Positions 9,758-20,343 of a stretch of 64,000 nt of DNA are shown here, in pieces. Origin of the DNA: Scenedesmus sp. ARA3 (Eukaryota; Chlorophyta; Chlorophyceae; Sphaeropleales; Scenedesmaceae); assembly GCA_004335835.1 (NCBI GenBank), contig RWJK01000906.1, positions 1 to 64,000 on the forward strand, written 5' to 3'. The notes beneath the pieces were generated by a model. The model had not been told where the DNA came from. It ran no database searches and saw nothing but the letters and a program-made list of their open reading frames with translations. Every line of letters starts with the position of its first letter. Position 1 is the stretch's first letter. The translations under genes and the position numbers were made by a program.

Positions 9758-11774
9758 TCAGGATATCTGAGGAGACAGCAGGCGCCTGCTCCAGTGGAGC
9801 TGCTGGACTGCAGCACAAAGCAAGGAAACTGTTGACACAGTAGGCTCATACTCTTGGTATGTATAGCAGGGTCTGCACTGTTCTGCCTTGGCTCTCTGTG
9901 TTTCTGACTGCTGATGCGCATGTCTCACAATAGCACCACGCGCAACCTGCTGTGGTTTCAGCTGCTGAGCGGCGCTCACCTGCCACCACCCACAGCGCTG
10001 CACCAGCTGTCACCACCATCGCACCCACAGCACGCCAGTAGCTGAGGCACAAGTGCGCCATGCTGCTGCAAAAGAACCAGCTGCTGACAAAGCTGACCAC
10101 GCTGGCTCGAACAGCATTGACTAGCCCCACAGCCATCGCCCCTTGGCTGCTGAGTAGCTGCACCTGCAGCAGCTGGTGTGCTGCTGTTATGACGCCATAT
10201 AACACATGGCTGCCTGCAATGCTAGCTGCACTGTGAGAGGATGCCGCCACTGGCTGCAGTACTGCTGGGCCCAAGTTTGGCAGTGTATAGTACAGCTGGT
10301 GTGCCAGTGCTGCTACCAGGCTCACGCCTGTGACTGCTGCTGAGGCCTGCAAGGGGGGCAGACAGCACGGCAGCAGACAGCAAGGCAGCAGCATTCTTGG
10401 ATGACAGCTGGCAGCGTCTAAGGTGTTGAGGCAGCAGCCAATTACCAATTAACAACAGCACAGCACCAGCATGATTGTGCAGTGGCAGCACAAGCTGCTG
10501 GAGCACCCCGCTGGCAGGATCATACACACATCAATGCCCTTCAGTGGTAACACATACACATACACACACAGAGTCAAGACCAACATACAGAGTCAAGGCA
10601 ATGCTGTGGCTGCCACATTGCTGTAGTCTCCTTGGTGCACTGAGAGCGCGTGCATACAGACGTTTGACAGCAGCTGCGCACCTGTGCTTGCGTCACGCTG
10701 TGGGTCTGGTCATGTCAAGGCAATGCTGTGGCTGCCACATTACTGCAATGTCCTTGATGCACCAAGAGAGCGTGCATACAGACTTTTGATACCAGCTGCG
10801 CACCTGTGCTTGCGTCACGCTGTGGGTCTGGTCAGCGCTCATGAGCACTTCATACATGACGCCCAGGACACTGAACAGCAGCGCAGACAGCGCCACGCAC
10901 CCCACACCAAACATGGTGCCGCTGTCCACGCCACCTGCTGCACTGCTGCTGCTGCCAGCTGCTGCCGCTGCTGCCTTGGCGCCGCTGAACATGCTTGCTA
11001 TGCTGCTCAAGTCCAAGTCGTCTGCTGAGCGCAGCACCAGCCCTAGCGTTACTATTGTAACGGCTGCAAAGTGCTTGCGTGACAGCTGCCGGTGCAACAG
11101 TGCCACACTCAGGACCGCGCTGCTTATCTGCCCGGTGGCAGCCAACACCACTGCTGCTAGGGCCGATCCAGCTGCTGCGTAGCCAATGTTGAAGATTGCA
11201 TAGGATGCTAAATCCAGCAAGCCCATGATCAACAGTATCAGCTTGACTTTCATCAGCACTGCTGCTCGGCTGGCGGCGCATTGCTGCTTTTGCTGTGACG
11301 CATCTTGCGCAGCTGCGCTAGTGCTGGTGCTGGTGCTGCTTGCTTTGCTATGGTGGTGCACTGCCTGGCTCTCTCTGACGCAGTTGGCTGCTGAGAGCGC
11401 AAAGGCAAAGACGTATCGCATCAGCACCAGCAGCTGTGCTTTGGGGTCTATGGCAGCCTGCGTGCACAAACACATAGCTTATACATATCAATCCCTATAT
11501 TTCATTGCATGCCGGTGTTCAGCAGTACAGTGCTGAGCCTGCCAGCACGTGATTTCACCCTGCTGTATGACTGGCTCGCATCTGCTGCGCTGACCTGCAT
11601 GTTGATGTACTGGCCCAGCACCATCAGTGTTGTGCCTGTGCACAGTAGCCCCAACGGCTGAAGCGACCAGCTTCCGGCGTTACGGTTATCTGCCGGCGTC
11701 TGCAATGCTTGATCGTCATCAACCTGCTGTGCTTGTCCTGTGTGCTGCTGCTGCTTCCGGTGCCGGACCGACAT
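9758..11774 (-). CDS. DMT-superfamily transporter, nucleotide-sugar transporter type (SLC35-like)
   Basis: Exons 11774-11595, 11457-10804 and 10346-9980 are clear. The C-terminus is uncertain: splicing at the GTGAGC after 9980 joins in phase to a 16-codon exon 9807-9758, while unspliced reading ends at 9846. The product is about 415-445 aa, with roughly ten hydrophobic segments such as LILLIMGLLDLASYAIFNIGY and a Gly/Ala-rich TM containing AATGQISSAVLSVALLHRQ. Paired helices with a GQ/R-rich junction are typical of the EamA/NST fold of Golgi or plastid antiporters. A Ser/Thr/Ala-rich loop follows the second hydrophobic segment and another lies in mid-protein. Substrate is unassigned. An in-frame upstream ATG at 11894 is possible; 11774 is preferred because it is closer to the hydrophobic core and leaves room for a promoter shared with the divergent GNAT gene. 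Confidence 0.78.
10592..10835 (-). repeat. 122-bp tandem duplication spanning the transporter exon 2 donor
   Basis: Two copies, 10592-10713 and 10714-10835, start with gtcaaggcaatgctgtggc. The right copy contains the real exon 2 end and its donor at 10804/10803. The left copy keeps the same exon end and a GT donor at 10682/10681, now inside the intron. Confidence 0.9.
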
Positions 11775-12027
11775 GCTGCCTATGCTACAAAAATTGGTGA
11801 AGTTCACTTCATACGTGGGTTCGGTGCAAGCTGCGCTGTAAATGTTGCGTTGCCTGAAGCATACGCAGCTATCGTGGCAGACAAAGCGTATCAACGGCTC
11901 GGCTAGGGCTTTAGGTGTGACAGTACTGACAACGACGAAAGCGAGAACTTCTTATTGGAGTCCTTTTTCACTGATTCTGATCATCCGAGGAGCTGAAGCG
12001 CACTTACAGCAGACACTGCAGGGCACA
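11775..12027. promoter_or_regulatory. Divergent intergenic region, transporter (-) and GNAT (+)
   Basis: About 250 bp separate the two chosen start codons, so the promoters must be shared or overlapping. No convincing TATA box was recognised. If the longer N-terminus of either ORF (11894 minus, or the + ORF entering from 11842) were real, the region would be smaller. Confidence 0.5.
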
Positions 12028-13433
12028 ATGCACACCAGCTGCCGTGGCTGGCAGCACAGGGTTCTTATGGGGCAGCTGCGCTGTTCTAGCAACTGCAAGC
12101 TTCCCAAACGTTCAGCAGCAATCTCCAGCTGCAGCTCAACCCAGCAAGCCAGCTACAGGCTGCGGCCGCCACTGGCTACTGACGTGCCAAAGCTGGCAGC
12201 GATAGAGCAGCTGTGTGGAGAGTTTTCAGCCAACTGGAGCACTGCAGACATTCAGGTGAGCTCAAAACAAAGGTTGAAACTCTTGTGCAGTGGCTCCAGC
12301 CATGAGTTCAAGCACAGCAACGGCAACGGGAGAGTCAACCCCAGTACATCAAGGGGTCTGCGCACTCAGGCTGCCCCTGCAACAATGAAACAATGTCTCC
12401 AGCTGTGTGCCGGTCGACGCCATGTATCATAAATGAATCTGTACGGGTTCTGCCTTGGAGCTGCTAGAGTGGGCGTCCTGCAATGCTGCCACCGCTGCTG
12501 CTGCTGCTGCTGCTGCTGCCTGTGCTGCTGCTGCTGCTGCTGCTTGCAGGATGAGCTCGGCAAGGCCATCTCACGCGTACTGGTTGCAGCAGACAGCAGC
12601 AGCGATGAGGCACTGGGCTACATTGTGGGCTGGCTCATTGCAGGAGAGCTGCAGGTCAGCCATGGTGTATGTTCAAACATAGCACACACTTGCTGCAGCT
12701 GCACAAAACATGCCCTTGCCATCAAAGCTGAGTTGAGTGAGAACTGTTATTGCGTGCATGCTCGTAGCTGTGCCTGTACTCACCATGTTTTGCAGCTCCA
12801 CTGCAGCACTGTAAAGTTTCCTGCTGCTGTGTTATTGGCTTTGTTTTGACAAGGGCTCCTGACCTTGACCTTGACTGGAGCAGGTGCTGGAGCTGGCAGT
12901 TGATCCAGCACATCAGTCCAACGGCATTGGATCAGCGCTGCTGGCAGGCCTTATGCAGCAGTGCAGGTGCGGTGATTCTTTTCTTTCTACTGTGTGGTCA
13001 GCAGTTGAAGCTGCAGACTGGCTCTGCATGCAGGTTGTATGCGTCCATGGTCACTGGTATGCTCTATGGTGCATGCACCAATCTGCATGCCATGAGGACG
13101 CTTCAACTGCCGCGTGTTGTGCCTCAGGCACGAATTTTGCATGCTGTGTTATGCTATCGGGTCTTCAACAGAGCAAAACTGGATTGTGATCGGTTCCAGG
13201 TCTGTCATGCAAACTGCAGGTGTGATGCAGATGGCGTGGAGGTTGTCCTTGAAGTCAAAGCTCACAATACCAGGGCCATTGGGCTGTACAGGAGGCATGG
13301 CTTTGCTGATGTCGGCCTGCGTCGCAAGTACTACGCTGATGGCAGCGATGCTCTGCTCATGACACGGCATGCTGGAGCAGCAGCGGTTTCAGGGCCAGCA
13401 CCAGGTGCTGATGCCAGCACTGCTGCAAGCTGA
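12028..13433 (+). CDS. GNAT-family N-acetyltransferase, RimI-like, probably organelle-targeted
   Basis: Exons 12028-12255, 12550-12654, 12884-12966 and 13220-13433 (TGA) join in phase to give about 209 aa. The first 50 residues are rich in Ser, Arg, Cys and Gln with few acids, like a plastid transit peptide. The fold follows: LRPPLATDVPKLAAIE (beta1-alpha1), VLELAVDPAHQSNGIGSALL with the acetyl-CoA pyrophosphate loop Q-S-N-G-I-G (motif A), and VEVVLEVKAHNTRAIGLYRR followed by HGF (motif B). The ending RRKYYADGSDALLMTRH is characteristic of RimI-type enzymes that acetylate protein N-termini. In plants, plastid GNATs of this type acetylate N-termini and/or lysines; that role is inferred here. 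Transcription diverges from the DMT transporter. The start is the ATG in front of the presequence; an in-frame ORF continues upstream. Confidence 0.85.
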
Positions 13434-13697
13434 TGAGCTAGTAAGCCTGCATAGGAGATTAAGGCGCTCAACTCATCCACTTGCGCCCAGATTTTCAGCA
13501 CGGAAGGTGAGGTGGTGTCATCTAGGGCTTGCTGTTTTGATCATCCTCAACATGCTCACAATCTCCAGAGCTGCCAGCTGCTTGGGGTGTGAGCACGTTC
13601 TGGATTATTAGAGAAACAGTCCGCGACTAGCGCTCTGGCTCCCTAGCTGCACCCGGCACTCGTCAGCACTTCATCCCATCTCATTACGTTCGCCAGG

Positions 13698-16669
13698 ATG
13701 AGCAATGGAAGCCTTGCGGGTTTTGACTCGTTGGAAAAAGTGCTAGAGGTGTGTATGGTCGCAGGATTTAGGGACGAACACGGCCAATTTCCGATGTTTG
13801 CAGCAAGAGCAGTTCCTCCACGTGCACCAGTACTTGCTGTCTCCGATGTGTATTAAACTAACCTGGTTCTCGCTGCTGCTATCTGGCCTTGTTACATCTT
13901 GTTGTAGGAGTACATCCCTGCTGACAAGCTTGCAGAAGTGAAGCGTGTGCTGTATGGTGCCAACCTGAGCAAGCCAGTGGCAGCGCTTGAACTGCCAGAG
14001 GCCCTGCAGAAAGTGGCAGAGGAGCAGGCGTTTGATCTCCAGGCCTACAAGTTTGGAGCAGCAGCAGAGCAGTTCCGTGCACCCAGGATTGTGAAGATTG
14101 GTCTCATCCAGAATGCTGTGGTTGAGCCCACAACAGCACCCTTTGCAGAGCAGCGCCAGGTGGGCAGGGCGACACACATAGCAACCATGCACACGCTGCA
14201 GGCACATGAATCGTGCTTCTCTGACAGCAGGCAAGGAGCACAGCATGCCTCGCATGCTGACATGATAGTTGCAGAGATAGCAGCACCGTACTAGCCAGCA
14301 GCAGGCATAGTGAGCTTGAGACTGGTGGTTGACATTGCTCAGTGTTACTGTGGTGCTGCTGGTACAGCCCAGCTCTCACTTCAGCGCTGCATCATTGCAT
14401 GCTGCTTGCAGGGGATTTACAGCCGCGTGTCACAGCTGATTGAGGCAGCTGGCCAGGCAGGCGTCAAGATTCTGTGCTTGCAGGAAGCATGGTGAGCGAG
14501 GATGCAGTGCTTCATTGGGTCCTTGCCAGGTTGGGTCCTTGCCAGGTCGCCAGCTGCTGCTGCATCAGCAGCAGCAGCAGCAGCAGCAGCATGGCCCTCC
14601 CAACACGTGACACAGCAGCATTTTCACACCATCAGCTGTGCTCAAGACTGTTTGGACGGCGTATCACCCTCCTTTACTCAGGTGTGCATAAGCACAAGCA
14701 TGTGCCACTGCTCACCGCATGCCAATCAGCAGCTGCAGGCAGCTTCACCACCCCAGCCCTCAGAAACGCATTTGTGAGCGGCCGCGCTATGCCAGTATCC
14801 CTGCGCCTGCCGTGACGCGCTCCTGCCCTGCAGGACCATGCCGTTTGCCTTCTGCACACGGGAGAAGCACTGGAACGCATTTGCAGAGTCAGCAGAGGCA
14901 GGCCCCACCACGCAGCTGCTGCAGGGCTATGCGCGGCAGTACAGCATGGTCATCATCAGCCCCATTCTAGAGCGGGATGAGGCCCATGGGGAGACCATCT
15001 GGAACACTGCTGTGGTGATCGGCAACAACGGCAATGTGATCGGCAAGCACAGAAAGGTGAGGAGCAGCATTGCATGTGCTGCAGGCGCGCTGTGTAGCAT
15101 GCAGCTGGAAGGGCGGCGCAGCTGCGGCAGCAGCTCCTTGCACGGGCAACGTGGCTGTGCACAAAGCAGTACAGCTGTCTGCATCTCTTACTTGTGCATT
15201 TGTTCGTCATGCTGCTGCTGGGGCTGGCTGCCGTATGCGCTGCCGCTGCTCCCCCTCCCACACATCTTCCCCTGTGGCCATGCCTGGGCTCTGTCAAACC
15301 ACCATCACCTCAGAACCACATCCCGCGCGTGGGCGACTTCAATGAGAGCACCTACTACCTGGAGGGCAACACGGGCCACCCCGTGTTTGAAACAGCCTAT
15401 GGCAAGATCGCCATCAACATCTGCTACGGCCGCCACCACCCCATGAACTGGCAGGTGGGGATGCGCGGCACAGGTGGCCAGCTTGAATGGTGTTGAAAGC
15501 AGCAGCCGGCGGCCGAACTTGTTGCTCCAGTGATGGGGCAGCAGCTGCAAGCCAAGGAGTGCTGTGCACACTGCGTGACACACAATAGCGCGCGACAGTG
15601 CTGCTGCCCCTTCCATCCCTGCCACTCCTACTCCCTGTGCTGTGCCTGTGCAGGCCTTTGGCATGAATGGCGCAGAGATCGTGTTCAACCCCTCAGCCAC
15701 AGTTGGGGAGCTGAGCGAGCCGATGTGGGGCATTGAGGCGCGCAACGCAGCCATCGCCAACAGCTACTTTGTGGCTGCCATCAACCGCGTGGGCACAGAG
15801 GTCTTCCCCAATGAATTCAGCTCAGCAGATGGCAAGCCCGCACACAAGGTGGGTGGGTGTGTCAGCGGGGGTGCAGATCAGCGTCGTCTGGCATTAGCGT
15901 CAATTTGCAAATGTCCAGGCAACACACTGTGGCAGCTGCTGCGCAGAGCTGCTCTGCCGAACAAAACCTGGTGAAGGTTGAACCAAAAGGGCACCCTAGC
16001 GCAGCACGTGACTGATGTTGTGCTGCTGCGGCGCTGCTGTACCTCTGCAGGACTTTGGCCACTTTTATGGCAGCAGCTATGTGGCTGCGCCCGATGCCAG
16101 CCGCACGCCCAGCCTGTCTCGCTGCAGGGACGGCCTGATGGTGGCTGAGCTGGACCTGAACCTGTGCAGACAGGTGGGAAAGGTGGCCGGGTGGCACGTG
16201 TGTTGCATTGGCACTGTTTGTGTGGAGGCTGCTGCTCTTGGTGTGGCTGCCAGCAGCAGAACTTGCTGGTGGTGGTGCTGCTGCTGAGGGTGTTGTGCCA
16301 GCGCTGCTGCTGCGAATGGTTGCAGACGTTGCTGTGTTATGTGCTGTTGTGGTGGACAGTGTAGCGTTGGGAGGAGGACACATCAGCAGCACTTTCAACC
16401 TTCGAGTTCAATTACGCAGGCCTGGTGAAGATGGCTCACCCTTGGCGTTGATGTTGAAGAGTTGTCCTGATGCGTCTCTGCCTGCGATTGTGCGAATGCT
16501 GCTGCCCGTGTTGCTGCTGCTGCTGCCCGCGCTGCCGGCGCTGCCGCAGGTCAAGGACAAGTGGGACTTCCGGCTGACGGCGCGCTACGAGCTGTACGCG
16601 GACTTCTTCAGCCGCTACATTCAGCACGACTTCAAGCCGCAGCTGGTGAAGGACCCGTCGCTGCAGTGA
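13698..16669 (+). CDS. UPB1: Beta-ureidopropionase (N-carbamoyl-beta-alanine amidohydrolase)
   Basis: Eight phase-consistent exons: 13698-13748, 13908-14159, 14412-14491, 14834-15056, 15314-15454, 15654-15848, 16051-16173 and 16550-16669 (TGA), 394 aa, the normal length for the family. It catalyses the last step of reductive pyrimidine breakdown, hydrolysing N-carbamoyl-beta-alanine to beta-alanine, CO2 and ammonia. The nitrilase-superfamily triad is present: Glu about 126 in LCLQEAW, Lys about 199 in GKHRK and Cys about 239 in [10 protein letters not shown]. The N-terminal helix with EVKRVLYG is also family-specific, as are the [26 protein letters not shown] and [10 protein letters not shown] segments. 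No targeting peptide is obvious, so it is probably cytosolic. The last codons and stop merge directly into a 23-bp minisatellite. Confidence 0.96.
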
Positions 16670-16915
16670 ACCTTGCGCAGCTGCAGCAGTGAAGCCTGCG
16701 CAGCTGCAGCAGTGAAGCCTGCGCAGCTGCAGCAGTGAAGCTTGCGCAGCTGCAGCAGTGACGCTTGCGCAGCTGCAGCAGTGACGCTTGCGCAGCTGCA
16801 GCAGTGAAGCCTGCACAGCTGCAGCAGTGAAGCCTGCACAGCTGCAGCAGTGAAGCCTGCACAGCTGCAGCAGTGAAGCCTGCACAGCTGCAGCAGTGAA
16901 GCTTGCGCAGCTGCA
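16668..16915 (+). repeat. 23-bp minisatellite, about 11 units, starting at the beta-ureidopropionase stop codon
   Basis: Units begin every 23 bp from 16668 (16691, 16714, 16737 and so on) with consensus gaagcctgcgcagctgcagc plus agt. Subvariants alternate cct/ctt, gcg/aca and gaa/gac in blocks. Each unit repeats the CDS terminus CTGCAG...TGA. Because 23 is not a multiple of three and the unit lacks reverse stops, a spurious minus-strand ORF runs through it. Confidence 0.95.
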
Positions 16916-18434
16916 GCCGGTCTGCCACAGGCTGCTTCAAGTTGGCGGCCGCTGTCGCCTGTCGAGCTGAGTCAGCAGTGACCTTCCAGTGGTAGCTGCC
17001 ACCTGACATCACTGTGGCAAGGTCAGGGTCGTCTTTGTATGTAGCAGCCTTTCCGCAGCAAGTATTTTAAGCATTTCCTCACCACAAGAACTGTCACAGC
17101 CTGCTCGTGCTCTTGGCCTTTGTACGTTTCGAAGATATTGTAGACTGCAGTTTTTGCCAGTTGTTCGCATCACCTGCTGGGTCTGTCATGTCATGTCTGG
17201 CATACATACAGCTGAAGGGCCACTGCAGTGATTCCGCTGCACGGAGTTGTTGCGCTCAAACGCAACTGCAGGGTGATGTTGCAGATTGCAGGGCCTGCAT
17301 GCAGCGCCAGCTGCTCAATTAAGCCATTGCGTGTGTACTTTTAGTGGTGTTAACACGGAGTTTTCAGAGGTGTGGCACAGTGCTATCATGACCAAGCACC
17401 GAGCAGGTGTGCTCAATGCCTGCAGGGCTGCAAGTTCTGCGGCGTCCTGCCGTATGTGTGTGCTTTGTCCGTGACGCGCATTATGCACGTGCAACGCGAC
17501 GGCAGCAGGACAGCATGCTGCTAGCTGGTCCGTGCATGTGCTGCATTGCTTGTGAACAATATGGTGCTTGTGTATGGTTCGTGCTGGCTCTCTCTGTGAG
17601 CATGAATGCCGCACTAGGCTACAGCCCGCTACTAGCCCAGGCATCGTGGCTACTGGGAACAGCACTGACCCAGGTTTTATTTTGTTTGCAGGTAATACTA
17701 GAACAAGTAGAAGGAGCAGCAGCACTAGAGTCTGAAGTTGCAGCAGCCATGATGGCCTGGGGGAGCCGTCTACTAGCTATGTGAGTATGCATGATGCTGC
17801 ATTATGCTTGCTTGCTCGATGCTTGTAATGAATGCAATCGGCAACTTTCTTTATATACTAGGTACTGTTACAGTACACAGTGTGTAGTACACACCTGCCG
17901 TCGACCAGGCTGTGCATTGTAAGTCAGTTAGCAGGCTTGTGGGGCGCGCTCAAGCATGTCATTCACGCCTATGTTTTTTGAAGTTCAGAGCCGACATTGT
18001 GCGCACGTGCTGAATTCAGCCAAGACCTGGCTGGTGGCATGGTATCAAATGCCAACTGCCAGAACCAGCGAGCACCTGTGACAGTGATTTGATGCATACC
18101 AGCGCAGGTACAAGTTGATGTAACGTCTACTGTTTTGAGTACAATATAATTTGCAGATCCACCGTACGGATATGCTTGTGCCAGCATAAACGCTCACCTG
18201 CCACGCAGCTTCCGGGTTGTTCCGAGTCTGTAGTGTGTGTGCTTCCTTGAAAGCGGCTCGCAGAGCGCGGCACCTTGTGTTTGGTTAAACCGACCCGTGC
18301 AGGCGTGCACCTCCACACCAGCGTAAAATCTTCAGGAGCAGCAGCAGCAGCAACAGCAGCAGCAGTCTGCCAGTTACATATCTGCGAGCCTCGGACGTTT
18401 GCCTGAGTATCTTCACCAGCATCAGTAACACGAG
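16916..18434. other. Intergenic region after the beta-ureidopropionase minisatellite
   Basis: It holds the 3' flank of the amidohydrolase gene and the promoter of the PMP3-like gene. No conserved protein was recognised. A segment at 17688-17830 is shared with 19956-20083. A (CAG)n-like patch lies at 18331-18362. A TGTAA at 17824-17828 could be a distal poly(A) signal. Confidence 0.5.
17688..17830 (+). repeat. Dispersed repeat copy A (matches 19956-20083)
   Basis: It begins with caggtaatactagaacaagtag, continues with an aggagcagcagcac block, then gtgagta..gcattatg, and ends in a TGTAA (17824-17828). The second copy follows the same order with indels, roughly 70 percent identity by eye. The open frame here encodes a short peptide ending in GSRLLAM; it is not conserved in copy B. 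Confidence 0.75.
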
Positions 18435-19277
18435 ATGGGCTCAGCCAGGACTTGCACTGCCACGATTCTGGCACTCATCCTGCCCCCTGTGGCGGTCGCC
18501 CTGCAGTGCGGCTGTGGCTGTCAGCTGCTCATCAACATACTGCTCACTCTGCTGGGCTTCCTGCCAGGTAGGTTGCTATTGGCATGGATATGCCGTGTAT
18601 GTGCAGCTGCTGCGCATGTATTGCGGTGCATGGATGCAGCAGAGCTCGTGCCATGAAGAGCATTGACGCGTGCATGCTTCAACAATAGGGCTAGCTGTGC
18701 AGGAGCCGGCCGCATGGTGTCGACTGGCGCAGCGTTTGTATTTGTTTATGTGCTGCTTTTTTGCATGTCCATGAAGCCAGCACCTTGAGTTCATGCGTAT
18801 GCCAGCAGCTTGGATGCCGCACTGCCACATCTTTGTCTCTGCCAGTTTGCTTGTTGGACATCGGCACGTCATTACTCAAATGCATCACCACACTGCACTC
18901 TGAACAAACACACTGCATCTGACTAGCATCCTGCAAGGTCCCTGCTCACTCTCGCTGTGTTTCCTTCTGTCCTTGCTGTCGCTGCGTCTTCAGGCATGAT
19001 CCATGCGCTGTTTGTCATCTGCATGGCTGATGACCTAGACGGTAGGAGGGGCGACGAGCTGCCAGTGGCACACACACAGCCCGCGGCCTCACCCACACAG
19101 CAGCAGTATGCCCCACAGTACCCGCAGGGGGCACAGCCGGCGATGGTGACAGGCCAGCCAGTTGCTGCACACCCTGGGCACTACCCTCCAGTGCCACCCC
19201 CAGCTCCCACTGGCTATGTGCCTCCGCCAGTTGCTGGCTATGCACCGCCCCCAGCTGGCTACCCTACCAAGGTTTGA
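18435..19277 (+). CDS. PMP3/RCI2-family (UPF0057) small membrane proteolipid with Pro/Tyr/Gly-rich tail
   Basis: Two exons, 18435-18567 and 18994-19277 (TGA), give about 138 aa. Residues 9-58 hold the complete family signature: two transmembrane helices joined by a Cys-rich loop, with ALILPPVAVALQCGCG followed by INILLTLLGFLPGMIHALFV. These proteins sit in the plasma membrane and affect membrane potential and ion tolerance in yeast and plants. The roughly 80-residue tail (repeated PPP, GY and AP motifs, such as PPPVAGYAPPPAGYPTKV) is a long extension; plain PMP3 proteins are about 55 aa. Tails of this composition are thought to mediate assembly or interactions, but that is inference here. The intron splits the glycine of PG. 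Confidence 0.93.
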
Positions 19278-20343
19278 TTACTTGATGACAACGTGCCAAC
19301 AGTTGAACCGTAGGATGGCAGGTCGATAGAAGAGGTTTCAGCAGGGCAAGCATGTGGGGTGTGGCAGAGGCAGCTGCCGTTGCGCTGCTGGATGGGTGTC
19401 AAGAGCGGCAGCAGTTAGGAGGTGCTGCTCGTAGGTTCAAATGCTGCTGCTTGGCACGCCAGCAGGCTGTAGCACCTGTTAACATGGATTTTAAGAGTAT
19501 TAAAGCTTGCAAAGCTGTGACGACCTGTCGAAAGCAGCGCGATGGGAGAGGCAGCGTGTCCCTCGGGTCAGCAGGCATGTCTCTCAGGTTGTGTCATCAG
19601 TAGGTGGTAGGGGGTGGTCAAGACAGCTCATCTACCCCCTGGTCATGATGCATCCGTTGGTGTTGCACACTGGTGTGAAGTGTGGGCAGGCTGTGTTGAC
19701 ATCAGCAGGTTGGCTGCAGTATTTTTTTGTCTCAGCATGTGCATGATTCTGTATTAAACATTGCCCTTTTGGTCTTATCTTAGCAGTACCATAGCTGTGT
19801 AACCGCATGGAGTTGGTTTGACACATTTGGTGAAGCTCAGCGAAGCGCAGTGCAGGCTGCCAGCCAGTCACTGGCGGCAAGTGCTGGATGTGGAGGTTGT
19901 TATGGTGCTGGAAGATGCGTGCAGCAGCGGGAATTTGCATGTGCCATAGGCACTGCAGGTAATACTAGAACAAGTAGGAGGAGCAGCAGCACCACAACAT
20001 TGAAGTAGCCATGCTGATCCTGGGGGGCCCCTTCTTGCTACGTGAGTACGCATTATGTTGCATGCAATGATTGACCTGTAATGATTGACCTGCTTGCACG
20101 TTGTACCAATTTTATACTGCAGCGCCGAAGTACCTTCAGCCAGGGGGAGTCCAACAGTCAGACTGTCCAGTGTTAGAAGAATTAGGCTAGAGAAACTGTT
20201 GCCTGCCGTCGTCTTACTGAATATTTGACGTGCCCCACTGATGTAACGCAAGCTCAGTGTCAACACGGATCGCCCCGTTCCTCTCGCTGCACGCAGAGTG
20301 TGTCGCACGTTGCTGTATCTTGTCGTGTTACTGATATCAGCCT
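19278..20343. other. Intergenic region between the PMP3-like gene and the helical-repeat gene
   Basis: It contains the PMP3-like 3' UTR, repeat copy B (19956-20083) with a TGTAA at 20077-20081, and the next promoter. No other coding evidence was seen. Confidence 0.5.
19956..20083 (+). repeat. Dispersed repeat copy B (matches 17688-17830)
   Basis: It shares the opening caggtaatactagaacaagtag with copy A, then aggagcagcagcac, a gcctgggg/cctgggggg block, gtgagtacgcattatg and a TGTAA near its end. It lies 3' of the PMP3-like gene, just as copy A lies 3' of the beta-ureidopropionase gene. Confidence 0.75.

Noticed and set aside
16632..17012. 126-codon minus-strand ORF rich in LLQLC/HCCSC repeats
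   Set aside because: It is the reverse reading of the 23-bp minisatellite; open frames arise because the unit lacks stops on that strand. No initiation context or homology signs.
17407..17784. ORF ending VILEQVEGAAALESEV...LLAM as a possible gene or extra exon
   Set aside because: Copy B of the same repeat breaks the frame soon after VILEQV, and no upstream exon was found; more likely a non-coding repeat.
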